Positions 25,093-37,189 of a stretch of DNA of 64,000 nucleotides are shown here, piece by piece. The position numbers and the translations under genes are program-made. Where the stretch lies: assembly GCA_025917655.1 (NCBI GenBank), contig CP084611.1:620001-684000 (forward strand), in the 5' to 3' direction. Each line of letters opens with the position of its first letter. Within the stretch, counting starts at the first letter, position 1. Source of the stretch: Chlorella sorokiniana (Eukaryota; Chlorophyta; Trebouxiophyceae; Chlorellales; Chlorellaceae). The notes under the pieces were generated by a model. The model was not told the DNA's origin and ran no database searches. It was given only the letters and a program-made list of their open reading frames with translations.

Positions 25093-25887
25093 AATGATGC
25101 TGCCGCGCCCAAGCGGGGCGAGTCAACTTCGCAGAGCTGCGGCAAACTGCGCTGAGAATCTCCGTGTGTAAGCGTATGAGGTAACTGTAGACAAAGCTGG
25201 CGCGGCCCATGCAACCGTCCCTGCAAAACTGCGGCCAGCGCTGTGGACATGCTGCCGCCACCGCATGGAAGTCCTCGCTATCAGGTCATCTGACTCCGCT
25301 GATGATGAAGAGACGATAGAGACGCTTCAGGAGAGCTTCATTGTCCAGCCAAACGCAGGACAAAGTTGCAGTTGCATTACTTGCCGGGCAAGTGTGACCG
25401 CTTGTCTGCCACTGCTAAAATCCCCAATATAGACTGAGTTTGATGCATTCAGGCTCATGAAGCCATGCACGTAGTAAATTTGCGGACAAGGGCTTCATGT
25501 TGATCACACAGAAGAACGGGAGGCGGTGTCCAGAGGTGCGCCAGCTCGCTGTGCATTTGCTTATGTGCATTTGCTTACGCAATCCCACCCTACGTGTTTG
25601 GCATACTTCTTGACTCCCTGCATGTTGAGAATACAGCCGACTAACCCCGACACCGAGAACAAGGCTCGCTGCCTCCCAGTCAGCACCTCGACCGCTTCAG
25701 CAGAAGGGCCCGCTGAAGAGGCAGCATGGCCGACAGAGCAGCGATTAGGATTTCATTGGTGGCCAGGCACCTGCGTGAGGCAACCCATACCTCGACGCCG
25801 CTTGCCGAGCAGCGGACTCGCGCAACAATGGTCAGCAAGTTTTTGGATGTGCCTCAGGTGCGATCTAGAATGAATGTAGCATGTTGA
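25093..25887. other. Divergent promoter region, helicase/aspartate aminotransferase
   Basis: About 800 bases between two genes read in opposite directions, so both promoters must lie here. From about 25265 to 25680 the sequence is noticeably AT-richer than the coding flanks. A possible extra 5' exon of the helicase (open frame from 25250) sits at the left side. No clear TATA box or repeat was seen. Confidence 0.5.
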
Positions 25888-28800
25888 ATGCTTCACCCGG
25901 TGCGAGCGCCGCATGCGGGCTTCCTTTTCCAACCGTCTGTGGTCTTCCCTAGCCCTTGCACGGCCACCATGCCTCATTTGTCTTATTTTCATGCAAAGTG
26001 CCAATGCGCAACGCCCGCAATGGCGCAGAGAAGAGCAGGCTGCTGCCGCAGTCCCACCAGCAGTTCCTGCCGCCAATTGCTGGCCGGAGCCCCTCGCCGC
26101 GTCAAGTCCTGTATCTGCATGCTGAGCCCGCCTGCAGGCCCCTCCTGATGCTATCCTGGGTATCTCGGAGGCCTTCAAGGCCGACACCTCCCCCAACAAG
26201 CTGAACTTGGGCGTGGGCGCATACCGCACCGAGGTGGGTTTGGTCAGCATGGCAGCGCCCTCCTGACATGCTTTGAAGTGGCGAAGCCACTTCAAAGCCA
26301 CGCATTCCCTGCACGTCGCCCCTCCACTGACTTCCCCACATCGTTGGGAGCAGCACGGCACCTTGCCGCACCGGTGTGGGGCAGCAAAGCGAAAGTCTTG
26401 CAACCCATCTGTGCTGGTTGCTGGCCGGCCGAAGCAGGAGGGCAAGCCGCTGGTGTTGGCGGCTGTGAAGGAGGCGGAGCGGCGGGTACTGGAGGATCCA
26501 ACGGAGAGCAAGGCGAGGCGGGCTGGGGGCCTGGCTGGCTGCTCTCGTCGTGCTGCGTTGGAGGGATGCCTTCGGGCAGCAGCAGCATCTCTTGCCCAGA
26601 AGCTTCCACTGGCACCACCGCGGCAGTGCCAGTGGTGCCAGCCATGAGCAGGGCGGCAGAACCCGCGGCAGACCGCAGCAGCGAAGCCAGCCGCGCTCGC
26701 ACCCGCTGCAAACCAAAGCTCTCAGCCTAGCCCTGACGCACCATGCTTTGGAGACGGCCCCACCCTTTCCTCTTTCACAAGTGCCGCCATTCCCACGCAA
26801 ACCCCGCTCCCTTCCTTCCTTTCCCCCAGGAATACCTTCCCATGGGGGCATCCCCGAGTTCTGCCGCCTAGCGGCCCGCCCTCGCATTTGGCGAGGGCTC
26901 CACCGTGCTGGCCGCCGGGCGCAACGCGACCATCCAGTGCCTCTCCGGCACCGGCAGCCTGCGGGTGGGGTGCCGCCTCGCTGCTGGCCCAGCAGCACTC
27001 CTGTTGTACCTGCCGTGCTCGCAACTTGGTGCATGCTTCATCTGGAAGCCATCCTTCCCTTGCCCCCTGCGCATCCGCTGGCTGGCCCAGCAGCTCTGCC
27101 CTGGTTGCATGCATGCTTGACACGCTGCTGTCCGCAAACGCGGCCACCCTGGCAGGTGGGCGGCGAGTTCCTGTCGCGTTTCTACGCCGGCCCCAAGCTG
27201 GTGCTGATCCCCACCCCCTCCTGGGCCAACCACAAGGCCATCTTCGAGCGCTGCGGCATGCAGACGCAGCAGTACAGGCAAGCACACACGCTGGGCGTAC
27301 CGCCCACAGCCGACGTATGCAGCGACCGTCCGCAGTGTTCCAGGGCGCGGCTGGCTCCAACCCTGTCGTTACCGTCCTGCCCTCGAGCTTTCTTGCCGCA
27401 GGTACTACAAGCCGGAGACCAGGGGCTTGGACTTTGAGGTGGGTGCCTGCCCGGCAGCCGCCCTGCAGCCGCGCAACCGCGTCGTGCGCGCCGAGCGGCG
27501 CCTGCTGCACCCTTCCTCGCGCGCCGCCTCTCCTGCACGGTTTGGCCCGCTCCCCTTGCCCACCTACTGTCTGCCGCGCTCAACCCCACTCTCTGGGACC
27601 CTGACATCAAAACCTCCCATTGCAGGGCATGCTAGAGGATCTGAGGGCGGCCCCCGACGGCGCCGTCCTGCTGCTGCACGCCTGTGAGCAGGCAGCAGGC
27701 AGGGGGAGTTTGCATCGGGCTGAGGCTTGCACCAGCCGCCCTGCTTGTGATGTTCACCCTCGCCTAACCGTCGCGCGCTCGCTTCTTGCCTGCCGCCTGG
27801 CGCAGGCGCGCACAACCCAACTGGCGTGGACCCCACCCCCGAGCAGTGGCAAGGCATCTTGGAGGTGGTGCAGGCCAAGTGAGTGAGGCTGAGCCGCCCT
27901 GCGTGTGCAATCGCTTGAAGTTTGGTCGGGTTGCAGCGTCTGCCCGTTTCTGGTGACCGCACATTTGCGTGGTGGGAATCGAGGGTGCCCCGAGCTGCCT
28001 CGCCGCCAGATCCCCTTTGACTGCGTTCGGCAATGATACTCAAGTGCAGCTCTTCAACAAATGCTGTTTTCTGCCTGCCGCAGGTCCCTTTTCACCTTCA
28101 TGGACTCAGCCTACCAGTGAGCTCAGCCTTGCAGCACCCGCTGGCGCCCTTGCCGTGCTGCTTCTGTCTGCCACTGCCCACCATGTGGCATGTGCGGCCC
28201 GACTAGGCCTATCAGTAGGAGTCACCAGGCACACCACCCCCAAGAGCAAGCACCCTGAACCGAGGGCCTGCCGCCGCCCGGCTCTGCCGCAGGGGCTTTG
28301 CCAGCGGGGACCTGGACCGCGACGGCGCCTCCATCCGCCTGTTTGCCGACGCTGGGGTGGAGATGGCGCTGGCGCAGAGCTTCGCCAAGAACATGGGGTG
28401 AGGACGGGGGGGGCGCGGCCACTTGTTGAGAGGGCTGGACGTGGCGGGACGCTCTCGAGACAGGTGCATGGTGGGGCGAGGCGCAATGCTGGGAACGACC
28501 AACAGGGTGGGTGGCCGGCCTGCCAGCTTTGCCCAGGCTGACCCCTGCCTGCCTGTCCGGCCCACTGGTGCCACCCTGGCGCGCTGCAGGTTGTACGGCG
28601 AGCGTGTCGGCGCGCTCACATGTGGGTCCCGCCAGCGCTTGGCCCAGCCGGCTCTCTTTGCTGCCGTGTCGTCCGCATCATCCTGTCTGCTGGGTGCAGC
28701 TCCTCAACTTCCATCGCATGACAAGGCGCCCCTTGGAATTCTGTCGCAAGTGCGCCATCTGCGGCCGCCCGACCCCCTTCCCACCCCCTCCCCGCTGCCG

Positions 28801-30424
28801 CCCCGCAGTCATCGTGCAGGACGCGGCGGCTGCGAAGAAGGTGGAGAGCCAGCTGAAGATCACTGCGCGCCAGATGTACAGCAACCCGCCCCGCCACGGC
28901 GCCTCCATTGCCGCCCGCATCCTGGCAGACCCGCAGCTCATGCAGCAGGCAAGCAACCCCTCCCCCACCCCCCCCGCTCGCTGGCCCAGCGCGCATGCAC
29001 CGCGCTCTTCACGCCTTGGCGCCGTGCAAAGGGAGCGGCTCCTTTTGCGTGGCGCCCAGGCGTGTATGGAACTCAACCGTGGCCTTGGCTGTGCCGCCTG
29101 CCTCACGAGCGAGGGGGCACCCATGCTGTGCGGCTGTCGTCTACCCGCCCTGCCATTGCATCCCCGCTTCAAACACGCCATCGCCCGCACCCGCTGCCCA
29201 ACCTCTCTACCCCCCCCACGCGCGCAGTGGAAGGTTGAGCTGAAGGGCATGGCCGACCGCATCCTGTCCATGCGCCAGCAGCTGTTCGACGCGCTGACCG
29301 AAGGTGAGCCGGGCTTGGATCGTGGCAGCAAAAAAACAGGCTGGCTGGCTTGGAGGAAATGAGGCTGTTGCAGACGCTTTGATTTTGCTCTGATCCCTGC
29401 ACAAGAAAAACAGAGCAGAGCCGCCTGATAGCGGCCCTGCCAGGCTGGGCTTTGCGGTGTCCTCAAGCCCGCCCACCTGCTGGCCCTGACCGCCCCTGGC
29501 CTTGCCGCCGCCGCCGCCTGCCGCCTGCAGTGGGCGCCCCCGGCGGCTGGGAGCACGTGCTGAAGCAGATCGGCATGTTCTCGTACACAGGCCTCACAAG
29601 GGTGCGCTGCCGCTGCTGCTGCTGCCGCACCCTGCACCAAGCCCTGCTCGTTCGCCTCCAGCCCAGGGCTGCCGCGGGCGATGCTCTGCTGTGACGCCGC
29701 GCGCGTTTGCCGGCGTGCCGCCTGTTTCTTGCTTGTTTGGGTGTTTTCTGTGTGCTTCTGAGCTGCTGCCTTGCCGCCGCCCTCCAACGCTGCGTGCAGG
29801 CACAAGTGGAGAACATGACCAGCAAGTGGCACGTGTACATGGTGAGCTGCCGGGCTCTGTGCCTACCCACGCGCACGTGTGTGTGTGTGTGTTTGTGCTC
29901 GCCGCTCGGTACCTGTCCCTGTCTGTGCCTTTGTTCTGCGTGCGGCAACGCATATTCAATTGTGGCAGTGTGTGCGCGGGAGATGGGTGTGGGGTGGCAG
30001 GCTGAGGAGCGACTCGCTGGGGTGGCGGCGCCTGCATCCCGGCCCAACGATGCGGCGTGCCCGCTCCGGCTGGCGCCCGCTGTCGGCACCCACACTTGCT
30101 GCCCCGCTGGCCCACGCAGACCTTTGACGGCCGCATCTCCATGGCCGGCCTCTCCAGTGAGACGCGCTGCGCTTGGGCTGGGCTGGCTGCCCCGCTGATG
30201 TGCCCCCTACCTATCCCGCCCCTCTCACACACAACCCACTCACCCCCCAGCCCCCACACTGCATGTCCTTCCACTTATGGCCAGCTAAGCGTGGCCGCCC
30301 TGGCTGTGCTCCCCGTGCATCACCGCGCTGCTGGCATCTCTCACCGCCCCCGCTGCCCCCTTGCCGCAGGCGGCAAGTGCCGCTACCTGGCGGAGGCAAT
30401 CAAGGACTCTGTTGAAAACCACTG
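25888..30424 (+). CDS. Aspartate aminotransferase
   Basis: This PLP enzyme interconverts aspartate/2-oxoglutarate and oxaloacetate/glutamate. The first certain exon starts at 26138 after [22 protein letters not shown], then [13 protein letters not shown] plausible first exon is ATG 25888-25899 (MLHP) with donor gtgcgag, which joins in phase 0; a longer presequence is not excluded. Later exons carry [76 protein letters not shown] (substrate-site Asn), FTFMDSAYQ and [12 protein letters not shown] (PLP-nitrogen Asp), [10 protein letters not shown] followed by LYGERVGAL (PLP-binding Lys), and [14 protein letters not shown] (substrate Arg region). It ends [19 protein letters not shown] at stop 30422-30424. 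All catalytic residues are present. The frame after EFCRL needs one fewer C in the run at 26876-26878. Confidence 0.93.
26270..26298. repeat. Perfect 13-bp inverted repeat with GAA loop, in an aminotransferase intron
   Basis: GCTTTGAAGTGGC is followed by loop GAA and the exact reverse complement GCCACTTCAAAGC. It lies in the intron after exon ...GAYRTE, about 35 bases past the donor. The stem is perfect over 13 bp, far longer than chance predicts here, so the transcript could form a stable hairpin. Confidence 0.85.
29876..29892. repeat. Short GT microsatellite in an aminotransferase intron
   Basis: An uninterrupted run of GT dinucleotides lies just downstream of exon ...SKWHVYM. It is short and intronic, with no likely function beyond being a variable marker. 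Confidence 0.8.
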
Positions 30425-31833
30425 ACGCTGACGGGGCGGCCCCCCGCACCACGAACCCAAGAGGAGCGCTGCTGGTCCGCTCACCACGCCGCTTGCCGAC
30501 CTGAGCACCAGCTGGCCTCCCACCAGACGGCGGCACGTTGCCAGTACCCTTCCCGAGCGACTGAGCATGTGGGCACCCTGCTGCACCTCCCTGCCGTTGA
30601 TCTGCATGCCCTGGCGCTCTTGCTGTGTTGATGTCGCTCGATGCTCTTTACACAGACTGTGACACAGACAGGCAGTTGAGGTGCGTGCCAGGGGTGGCAG
30701 CGGCCCCAACGGTAAGGCCCGATTCGGGCAAAGGCATCATCAGGGGCCGGCTGAAACAGAGCGCTGCAGCAGCTGAGAGTGAAGGGCAGCAGCGCTGCTC
30801 TCCACAAGGGGTTGCTGGCCAGCGGACAGGGCGGTTGGCGGCGCGCAAGCGCCGCCGCTTTGGTGAGCTGTTGTTCTGCAGGTGGATGCAGCAGGGCAAG
30901 TCGCTTCTCCCGCCGCAACGCTGCCGAGGGGGGCCTGTGCTTGATGTATGCTTTTCGGGGTTGGGACAGAACTTTTCGGGGTAAGGACAGGGGAACACAT
31001 CAAAGGCACTGCTGTGCGTGCGCGCGGCAAAGATTGCCTGGGTGGCGCATGGGCACGAGGGGGGCAATAATAGCGATGGCTGCGGGCGCTGCTGTGCGCC
31101 AGCTGGGTATGAGGAGGCCCCGGGCGTTGTGTTGAGGCATTCTAAAACTCGCCTGGATGGGTGGAGAAGGGGGAGGTGGGGCATGGTGCAAGTGGTGTGG
31201 GTGGGGAGGAGAATTTGCTGTGCCCGAGGCCCGCGGGCAGCCGGTGGAAACTAGCCCCACAATCAGATGACAAAACACTTTCACGCAACCAGAGAGAGAA
31301 CAGGGAAACAAAACCATCAGATTCCTTGCCACGCGATGCTGCGCGGTGACTTCTGTTTAAGACGGCAGAGCCTGCACAAGCGCGTGCTGTGTGCCTGCGC
31401 CGCGGCGGGGGCATGGGGCGGGCAGCGCCAGGCTGGGCAGAGCCACGGCGCGCCCTCGAGGTATCATGCCATATAACCGCCGGGCTGCATGTTTGGGGGC
31501 GGGCCAGGTGTGAAGAGGGAGCGGCGCGTCGGCCGCGGCCAGCGGCACACAAGGCGCTGAAAAGCATGAAAAGGTAGGACGGGGAATGGAAAGCGTAGAA
31601 CGGAAAGGCAGAAGCGGCCCGGCCTTGTGGCGGGCACGCTTGCAGTAGATGGGGCGGGCTGCAGGGACGTGCCAGGCCGCGGTCCCGTCGTGAAAGGGTG
31701 ACCCCTCGCAGGACCGTGCCCTCCATGGGGGCTCTGCCGACGCTGCTGTAAGGCTGCCAAGCAGCCAAGGCAGCTGCGGGGCGCTGCGCTGCGGCGCTTG
31801 TGGTCGCAGCGCCCGCCCGCAGCGGCGGCCGGA
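30425..31833. other. Convergent spacer holding 3' UTRs
   Basis: About 1.4 kb between the stop of the aminotransferase (plus) and the stop of the kinase (minus). It should hold both 3' UTRs. No conserved coding exon, RNA gene or repeat was recognised. A TTACA at 30650-30654 would be TGTAA for a long kinase 3' UTR, but it is 1.2 kb away and may be chance. Confidence 0.5.
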
Positions 31834-34800
31834 TCAGGCGAGGGCCATGTCGCGGATGCGCTCCAGGTGCGTGGCCAGCTGGCGGCAGGTCGGCCGCAGC
31901 TTGGGGTCCTCCACCCAGCACGACTCCATGAGAGCCCGCCAGTCGGGCTCGCACCAATCGGGGATGGCCAGGCGCAGCTTGCCCAGGCCCAGGGCTGCAC
32001 AGGGGCGGGCAGAGGGCGGGGGTGAGGAGGGGCTGAACGACCACGCAGGCGCGAGCTGAAGGACCCATCCGACAGCCCCACACAGGCTGCCTCACAGGGC
32101 AGGGCAGCTGCTTCAGCTGGCCCTGTGCCACTGTAATCGGGGGCAGACTCTGCCACGACCCATGATTTTCGACCACCCGGGCAGGCAGGCACGGCGAGGC
32201 AGGCACGGCGGGCAGGCAGGCACGGCAGGCAGGCACGGCGGGGCAGGCAGGCAGGCGGAGCAGGGCACGCGGCTCACCCCCGATGAGCTGCGCGGGGGCA
32301 TGTCAGCAAAGGGCACCTCCAGCGTCAGCATCTCCCAGAACACCACGCCTAGGGACCACACGTCCGCCGCCTCGGTCACGTGCGTGTGGTCCATGATCAT
32401 CTCGGGGGCCATGTAGGGCAGCGTGCCGCGCAGGTCGTGCACGTTGGAGCAGAAGGTGTTGTACTTGTGCTTGGACAGCCCAAAGTCGGCCTGCGGCGGG
32501 GGCGGGGTGCGTGGGGGTGAGCGGGGCGAGGTAGAGGGAGGAGGTGCGCCGGGAGGTTCCGAGAGGAGTGGCAGGGAGGTTCCGGGAGGGCAGCTGGGAG
32601 TGAGGGCGTCGCAAGGCAGCCTGTCCTTGTTGCAGTGTACAGTCATGGCAGCCTGTTTTTGGTGCATTGTTCAATCGTGGCACCCAGCGGCTGCCGCCCC
32701 GCTCACCACTTTGACTACGGGCCCCGCGTCGCTTGTCCAGTCGCCGTCCACCAGCAGGTTGTCGGGCTTGACGTCAAAATGCACCACCCGCAGGGAGTGC
32801 AGGTAGGCCATGCCGTTGACGGCGTGCAGCGCCAGCTGGGCGCGGCGGCGCAGCGGGATGAAGCCGGCGCCGGAGCGGAGGTAGGCGGCGAGCGAGCCGG
32901 CGGCGGCAAACTCTGCAAGGGAGCGGCGATGCAAAGGAGACAAGCTTGAACGTGGGCGAGTGCAGCTGCACGAAGAGCCCTGCATGGTTCCGGCAGAGAC
33001 CGGCTCGGGGCTTGCCATTGAGAAAGTGCGATGCAACCGCCTTTGCAGACCTCGTTCACGCCTCGACCAGCAGGTTTCCGTCCCTCCCTTCCAGCTGCGC
33101 CTCGCTCGTGCCGTCCATGCTGCCCTGTCCCTCTTCCCCCTCCCCCACTCCTGCCACAACCTTCCCTGCAGCTCCGCTTCGGCTCCCCTCCGGCTCCCTT
33201 TCAGCTCCCCGCCCCTCTCACCTGTCATGATGCCCACCACCATGGGCCCCTCCACCACCAGGCCGAAGAAGCGCAGCACGTTGGGGTGGTTGAGGCGGGA
33301 CATGAGCTCAGCCTCGTGCCAGAACGACGCCCAGTGGCGCTCCACCTGCGCAAGCACACATTCCACGTCGGCGGCTGCAGGGTGGCGGCTCCAGCAGGTT
33401 TTGGGGCTGAGCTGTCCCGGCGGCTGCATACAGAGAACACCCCAGCAGCCCATGCAGCTGCCATGGGATCAGCATGCCTGCTGCTAGCTGCCTCCAGCCC
33501 ATCCTTTCGTCGTCGCCCCCAGCATTTCCCTCGTCGGCCCCAGCTTGCCTTGGTGGGCTTGATCCACTTGACCGCCACACGGCCGTAGGTGGAGCACTGC
33601 GCCAGCGACACCTCGCCAAAGGCGCCCTCCCCAATCTTGGCCAGCACAGTCACCTGCGCGCGCATGCCAGGAGAGCGTGAGCGTGAGCGTGCGGCTGGGT
33701 GAGCAGGTACATGCTGGGCCTGTTCGTGTTGCATGAGACGGCCCTGCAGGGCCGCCCCACTTGCAACCTGCCAATGCTGGTTGCGGGAAGGGCGAGATGC
33801 GGAAAGCTGAGCATCTCGGCTTCCATCCATGCCACCCAAGCTTCCCCGCCCTCCGGCACAACAAGCAGGCAGGCAGGCAGGCAGCCAGGCATGGGTGTGC
33901 CCATTGCAGCCGCACCTGGCTGGCGTTGATGCGCTGCACCTTGCTCAGCAAGTCCTCCAGCGAGGGCTGCGCCGCATCTCCCCAGGCTGCACAGGCAGCG
34001 CCCGGCTGCCTCGGCCAGCCCGCCGTTGCCGGCGCCGTTGGGCGCCGCCATGGGCGCGTCGCCTGCTCCCACCAGCAGCTCGAAGCTGGTGGGCAGGTGG
34101 GCGGCCTCAGGGGGCAGCGGAGCGCGCCGCAAGGCGTCCATTGCATCCGAGAACAGGCCGTCGTCGTCGTCTGGCAGAGCTGCCTTCATGACTGACATGG
34201 CGTTGGCGTCGCGGTTGGCGGCTGCAGGGGACGAAGGGGGGAGGGGGCGGGTTGACGGTCTCGGCCACTGGGAGTGCAGCAGAGCATGAGGAGCAGGGGA
34301 GCACTAGAAGCTGCTGGATGCAGCCAGGCTGGCAGCCATGGCCAGGGCCTCGGGGTCAGAATTGGGGAAGCAGAGGGGTGTGTGCCGCAGTTGCGCACCA
34401 GCATCGCCGCAGCCATCCTCGCCGTCGCCTCCAAACTCCGAGATGTGGGAGGGGAGCTGCACGGGCGGGCGGCCCGCCGCCGCCGCCGCCGCGCGCAGCT
34501 CCACGCCGTCGCCAAAGACAGAGATGTGGGTGGGCAGCAGGGTGTTGGGGGACAGGGCCACGCTGCCGCCGGCCAGCCCGCCGCCGCGGCTGGCGTGAGG
34601 CGTCTTGACTGGCACCGCCGCGGATGCGGGCAGCGCGCCCAGCGCGGCGGCCGCCTCTGCCAGCACGCCTGAGCCGCCGCTTCCCGCGGCTGCAGCCATG
34701 CCGCCGACGCTGCCGGGCGGCAGCACGCCGGGCGAGCGGCGTGACAGGGCGGCGGCCGCCGCCGCCCCCCAGCCTCGTACTTTGTCTCAAACATGGATTG

Positions 34801-36291
34801 GAACTGAGCATCGTCCTCCTCCTCCGCATCCTCCATCACCACAGAAGCCTGCGGCGCCAGCGGGCTGCCCAGCTGCGGCTGCGGGTGCAGCAGCGGCGGG
34901 GCGGGGAGCGGGGCGGGCAGCCCCCGCGCCGCGCGGGCTGGGCAGGCGGGAGCGCGCGGCGGCCTCGGCGGCGGCCTCCTCGGCCGCCTCGGCCGCCTCC
35001 TCGGCATCCGGATCGAAATCGATGTCGTCCAGCGCCGCCAGGCCCAGGTCGGCAGAGGGGTCGCCGCCGCCGTACAGCCCGCTCATGCTGGCGGCGACGG
35101 CCGAGGCGTGCCAGGGGGAGGGGAGGGAGGAGGCGGACCAGCGCCGCGTGCCGTCGCCCGCCGCCGTCAGCAGGTTGGCGCTCTGCAGCTGCCCCAGGAA
35201 GCGCATGCGCTTGGACACCAGCGCCTGCCACTCCTCCTGGGCCGCCAGCGCCGCCGCCTCCTGTCCCGCGCGGAAGCCGGCCTCCCAGGCCAGCTCAGTG
35301 TCGGCGGCCGACGGCGTGGCGGTGCCGTCTGGCGAACCGCCCGCTTCCGGCACGCTGCCGCTGGAGAGATCGCTGGAGAAGCTGCTGGGGGTGGCGGCCA
35401 CGCGGCCAAACGCCTTGGTCAGGCTCGACTCGCGGGCGGGCGGCGGCGCCGCCGCCACGCTCGCCTCGCCCGCGGCGCCGCCGCTGCCGCTGCCGCTGCC
35501 GCCGCCGCCGCCGCCGCTGCGGCCCAGCTTGTCTGCGCTGCTGGTGCGGGAGGCTGAGAAGATGGCCAGGTCCTCCGGGGTGTAGGGCTCCTCGGCGGCG
35601 GGGAACAGGAAGAGGCGGAGGCGGAAGGTCTTGATGGGCGTGCCCGGCATGCGCAGCGCGCGGCAGTACTCATGGAACAGCTCCTGCGGGAGGAGAGCGG
35701 GCACACAGGCGGCTGGTGAGCTGCGGCCACATCGCGGCACGCGGCACCAGGCCGAACCAGGCACCGACGTGCGGCGTGCGGCGGCCAATCGCGCGGAGAG
35801 CTGGCGGTGCCGCAACAGCCCCGTCCGGTGCGCAGGCAGCTGCGCCAGCAGGGGAAGCGAGTGACGGCAAGGCAAGGGAGCGCGCCTTGACGTCGCTGTC
35901 GTCGTTGACGCTGATGAGGCAGTCTGGGTCGAGCTCCTCGCCGGGCAGCTGGTACTTGACCGACACGGCGCCGTCCACCTTCTCGCTCAGGCTGAACATG
36001 AGGTCCGCATAGCGCGCCGTCTCCGGCATGCTCTCCAGGAAGTGGTCGCCGCCCAGGTAGCGCCAGGCGCCGCCCTCGACCTGCGGCGCGCGGCGCGGAA
36101 CGGCGCCCGGTCAGACGGCGGCGGAGCGCGGCGGGGGCGGCGAGGGGACCTGGCCTGGACCGGGGCGAGGGCGCGTCCCAGGCCCCACAAGCGGGTCCCT
36201 GGTCGCTCACCTGCTTGAATTGGCCGGAGAAACTGACCCGCAGGCGCACTACGCCCACAGGCTCCTCTCGGGCCGCAGCGGCGTGCTCCAT
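31834..36291 (-). CDS. PB1-domain Raf-like protein kinase (B4 group, MAPKKK-like)
   Basis: This Ser/Thr kinase has the layout of plant B4 Raf-like kinases, which in land plants act in osmotic-stress signalling. The start is firm: ATG 36291 gives MEHAAAAREEPVGVVRLRVS, strand 1 of a PB1 domain. The PB1 continues with RYLGGDHFLESMPETARYAD, SEKVDGAVSVKYQLPGEELD, DPDCLISVNDDSDVK and KTFRLRLFLFP (to about 35600). A long low-complexity linker follows (35600-34200). Kinase exons carry KIGEGAFGEVSLA, VAVKWIKP (ATP Lys), HPNVLRFFGLVVEGP, HSLRVVHFDVKPDNLLVDG, ADFGLSKHK, GTLPYMAPEMIMD and DVWSLGVVFWEMLTLEVPF. It ends LRPTCRQLATHLERIRDMAL at stop 31834. HFD in place of HRD is the hallmark of the B4 clade, not damage. 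The linker frame needs one more C in the C6 run at 34765-34770. Confidence 0.92.
32180..32262. repeat. GGCAGGCAGGCACGGC-type minisatellite in a kinase intron
   Basis: Imperfect tandem copies of a GGCAGGCA/CACGGC unit fill the right part of the intron between the last two kinase exons. The tract is G-rich and purine-skewed on the plus strand and probably varies in length between strains. Confidence 0.75.
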
Positions 36292-37189
36292 AGCTGACGG
36301 GGTAGGATGGATGGGGAAGATGCTAGTTGAGACCATTGGGGGGCTGGGAGACGTCGGGAGGCAAGCCTCGAGCCTCAGTTGTGGCCCGCCAACATGGGCG
36401 GACGGCGGAGCCTGGGAGGCTCTAGCACGACTGCAGCATGCTCTTGAGGGCTGGAGCGGGGTCGGAGGGGTCCTCTCCAAAGAGGGAGGCCTGCGGCCGA
36501 GCCCAGCGGGCTGCCTGTTCCCCTGACGAGCTCCCTACTGCTGTTCTCAAACTTGAAGGGGAGAGGGGAAAGGTGGGAATGAAGTGGCGGCGGGGCGGGG
36601 GCTGGACTTCAACGCGACGCCTGCCACCTAAGCAACAGGGGCAAATGCGCCGCCAGCCGTGAGTTGAAGGCAGAAACGGCACCCGAGACAGGCGAGATGT
36701 TGTAAATTCAGCACTCGGTAGGCGCGTCTCTCTCGAGGCTGCGGGGCATGCGGGATGACATGCGCTGCCAACGTGGGGTTCTGCAAGGGCTGCAACTTGA
36801 GTGCGATCTGATCGAATGGCAGTCCCAAAATCAATGTGCAACGACCCATACGTGCCCTGCCCTGTGCCAGTGTGCACCTGGGCAGAGCTGCATGTTGGCC
36901 AGGTTTAGTCAAACGCTGAAAGCGTTTGACAATTCACATGACAGGGGAGGGAGCACGTCTGCCGTATGTATGCTAGTTTGGGCCCACAGAATATCAACAG
37001 TTTGCCCAAAGGTGGCCTCGTGCGCATCGAGTGATGAGTGCAGGTGGGTTGGCTTGCACGCGCTTGGCATCGAGTGGGTCAGCAGCAGAAGCTCAGGAAT
37101 AGTGCAACAACGGGGTAGGCAAAGATGGAGGAAACCCAGAATCAAAGAGTCATGTCAGTTGTGCAGTGCTCATACAACAGGATCATTCG
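36292..37189. other. Spacer between two minus-strand genes
   Basis: About 900 bases containing the kinase promoter (left side) and the 3' UTR of the E2v/F-box/TerD gene (right side). It includes the perfect hairpin at 36908-36930. I see no exon of either neighbour and no RNA gene. Confidence 0.5.
36908..36930. repeat. Perfect 10-bp inverted repeat with GAA loop
   Basis: GTCAAACGCT, loop GAA, then AGCGTTTGAC: an exact inverted repeat about 260 bases downstream of the stop of the E2v/F-box/TerD gene. It could form a hairpin in that gene's 3' UTR. It shares loop GAA with the 26270 hairpin but not the stem sequence. Confidence 0.8.

Noticed and set aside
32180-32262. CRISPR-like direct repeats
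   Set aside because: The units are short, imperfect and contiguous without unique spacers, and lie in a eukaryotic intron; it is a minisatellite.
32750-32830. HFD instead of HRD in the kinase catalytic loop, as a sign of a dead kinase
   Set aside because: HFD is the normal form in plant B4 Raf-like kinases with an N-terminal PB1 domain. The catalytic Asp, ATP Lys and DFG are all present.
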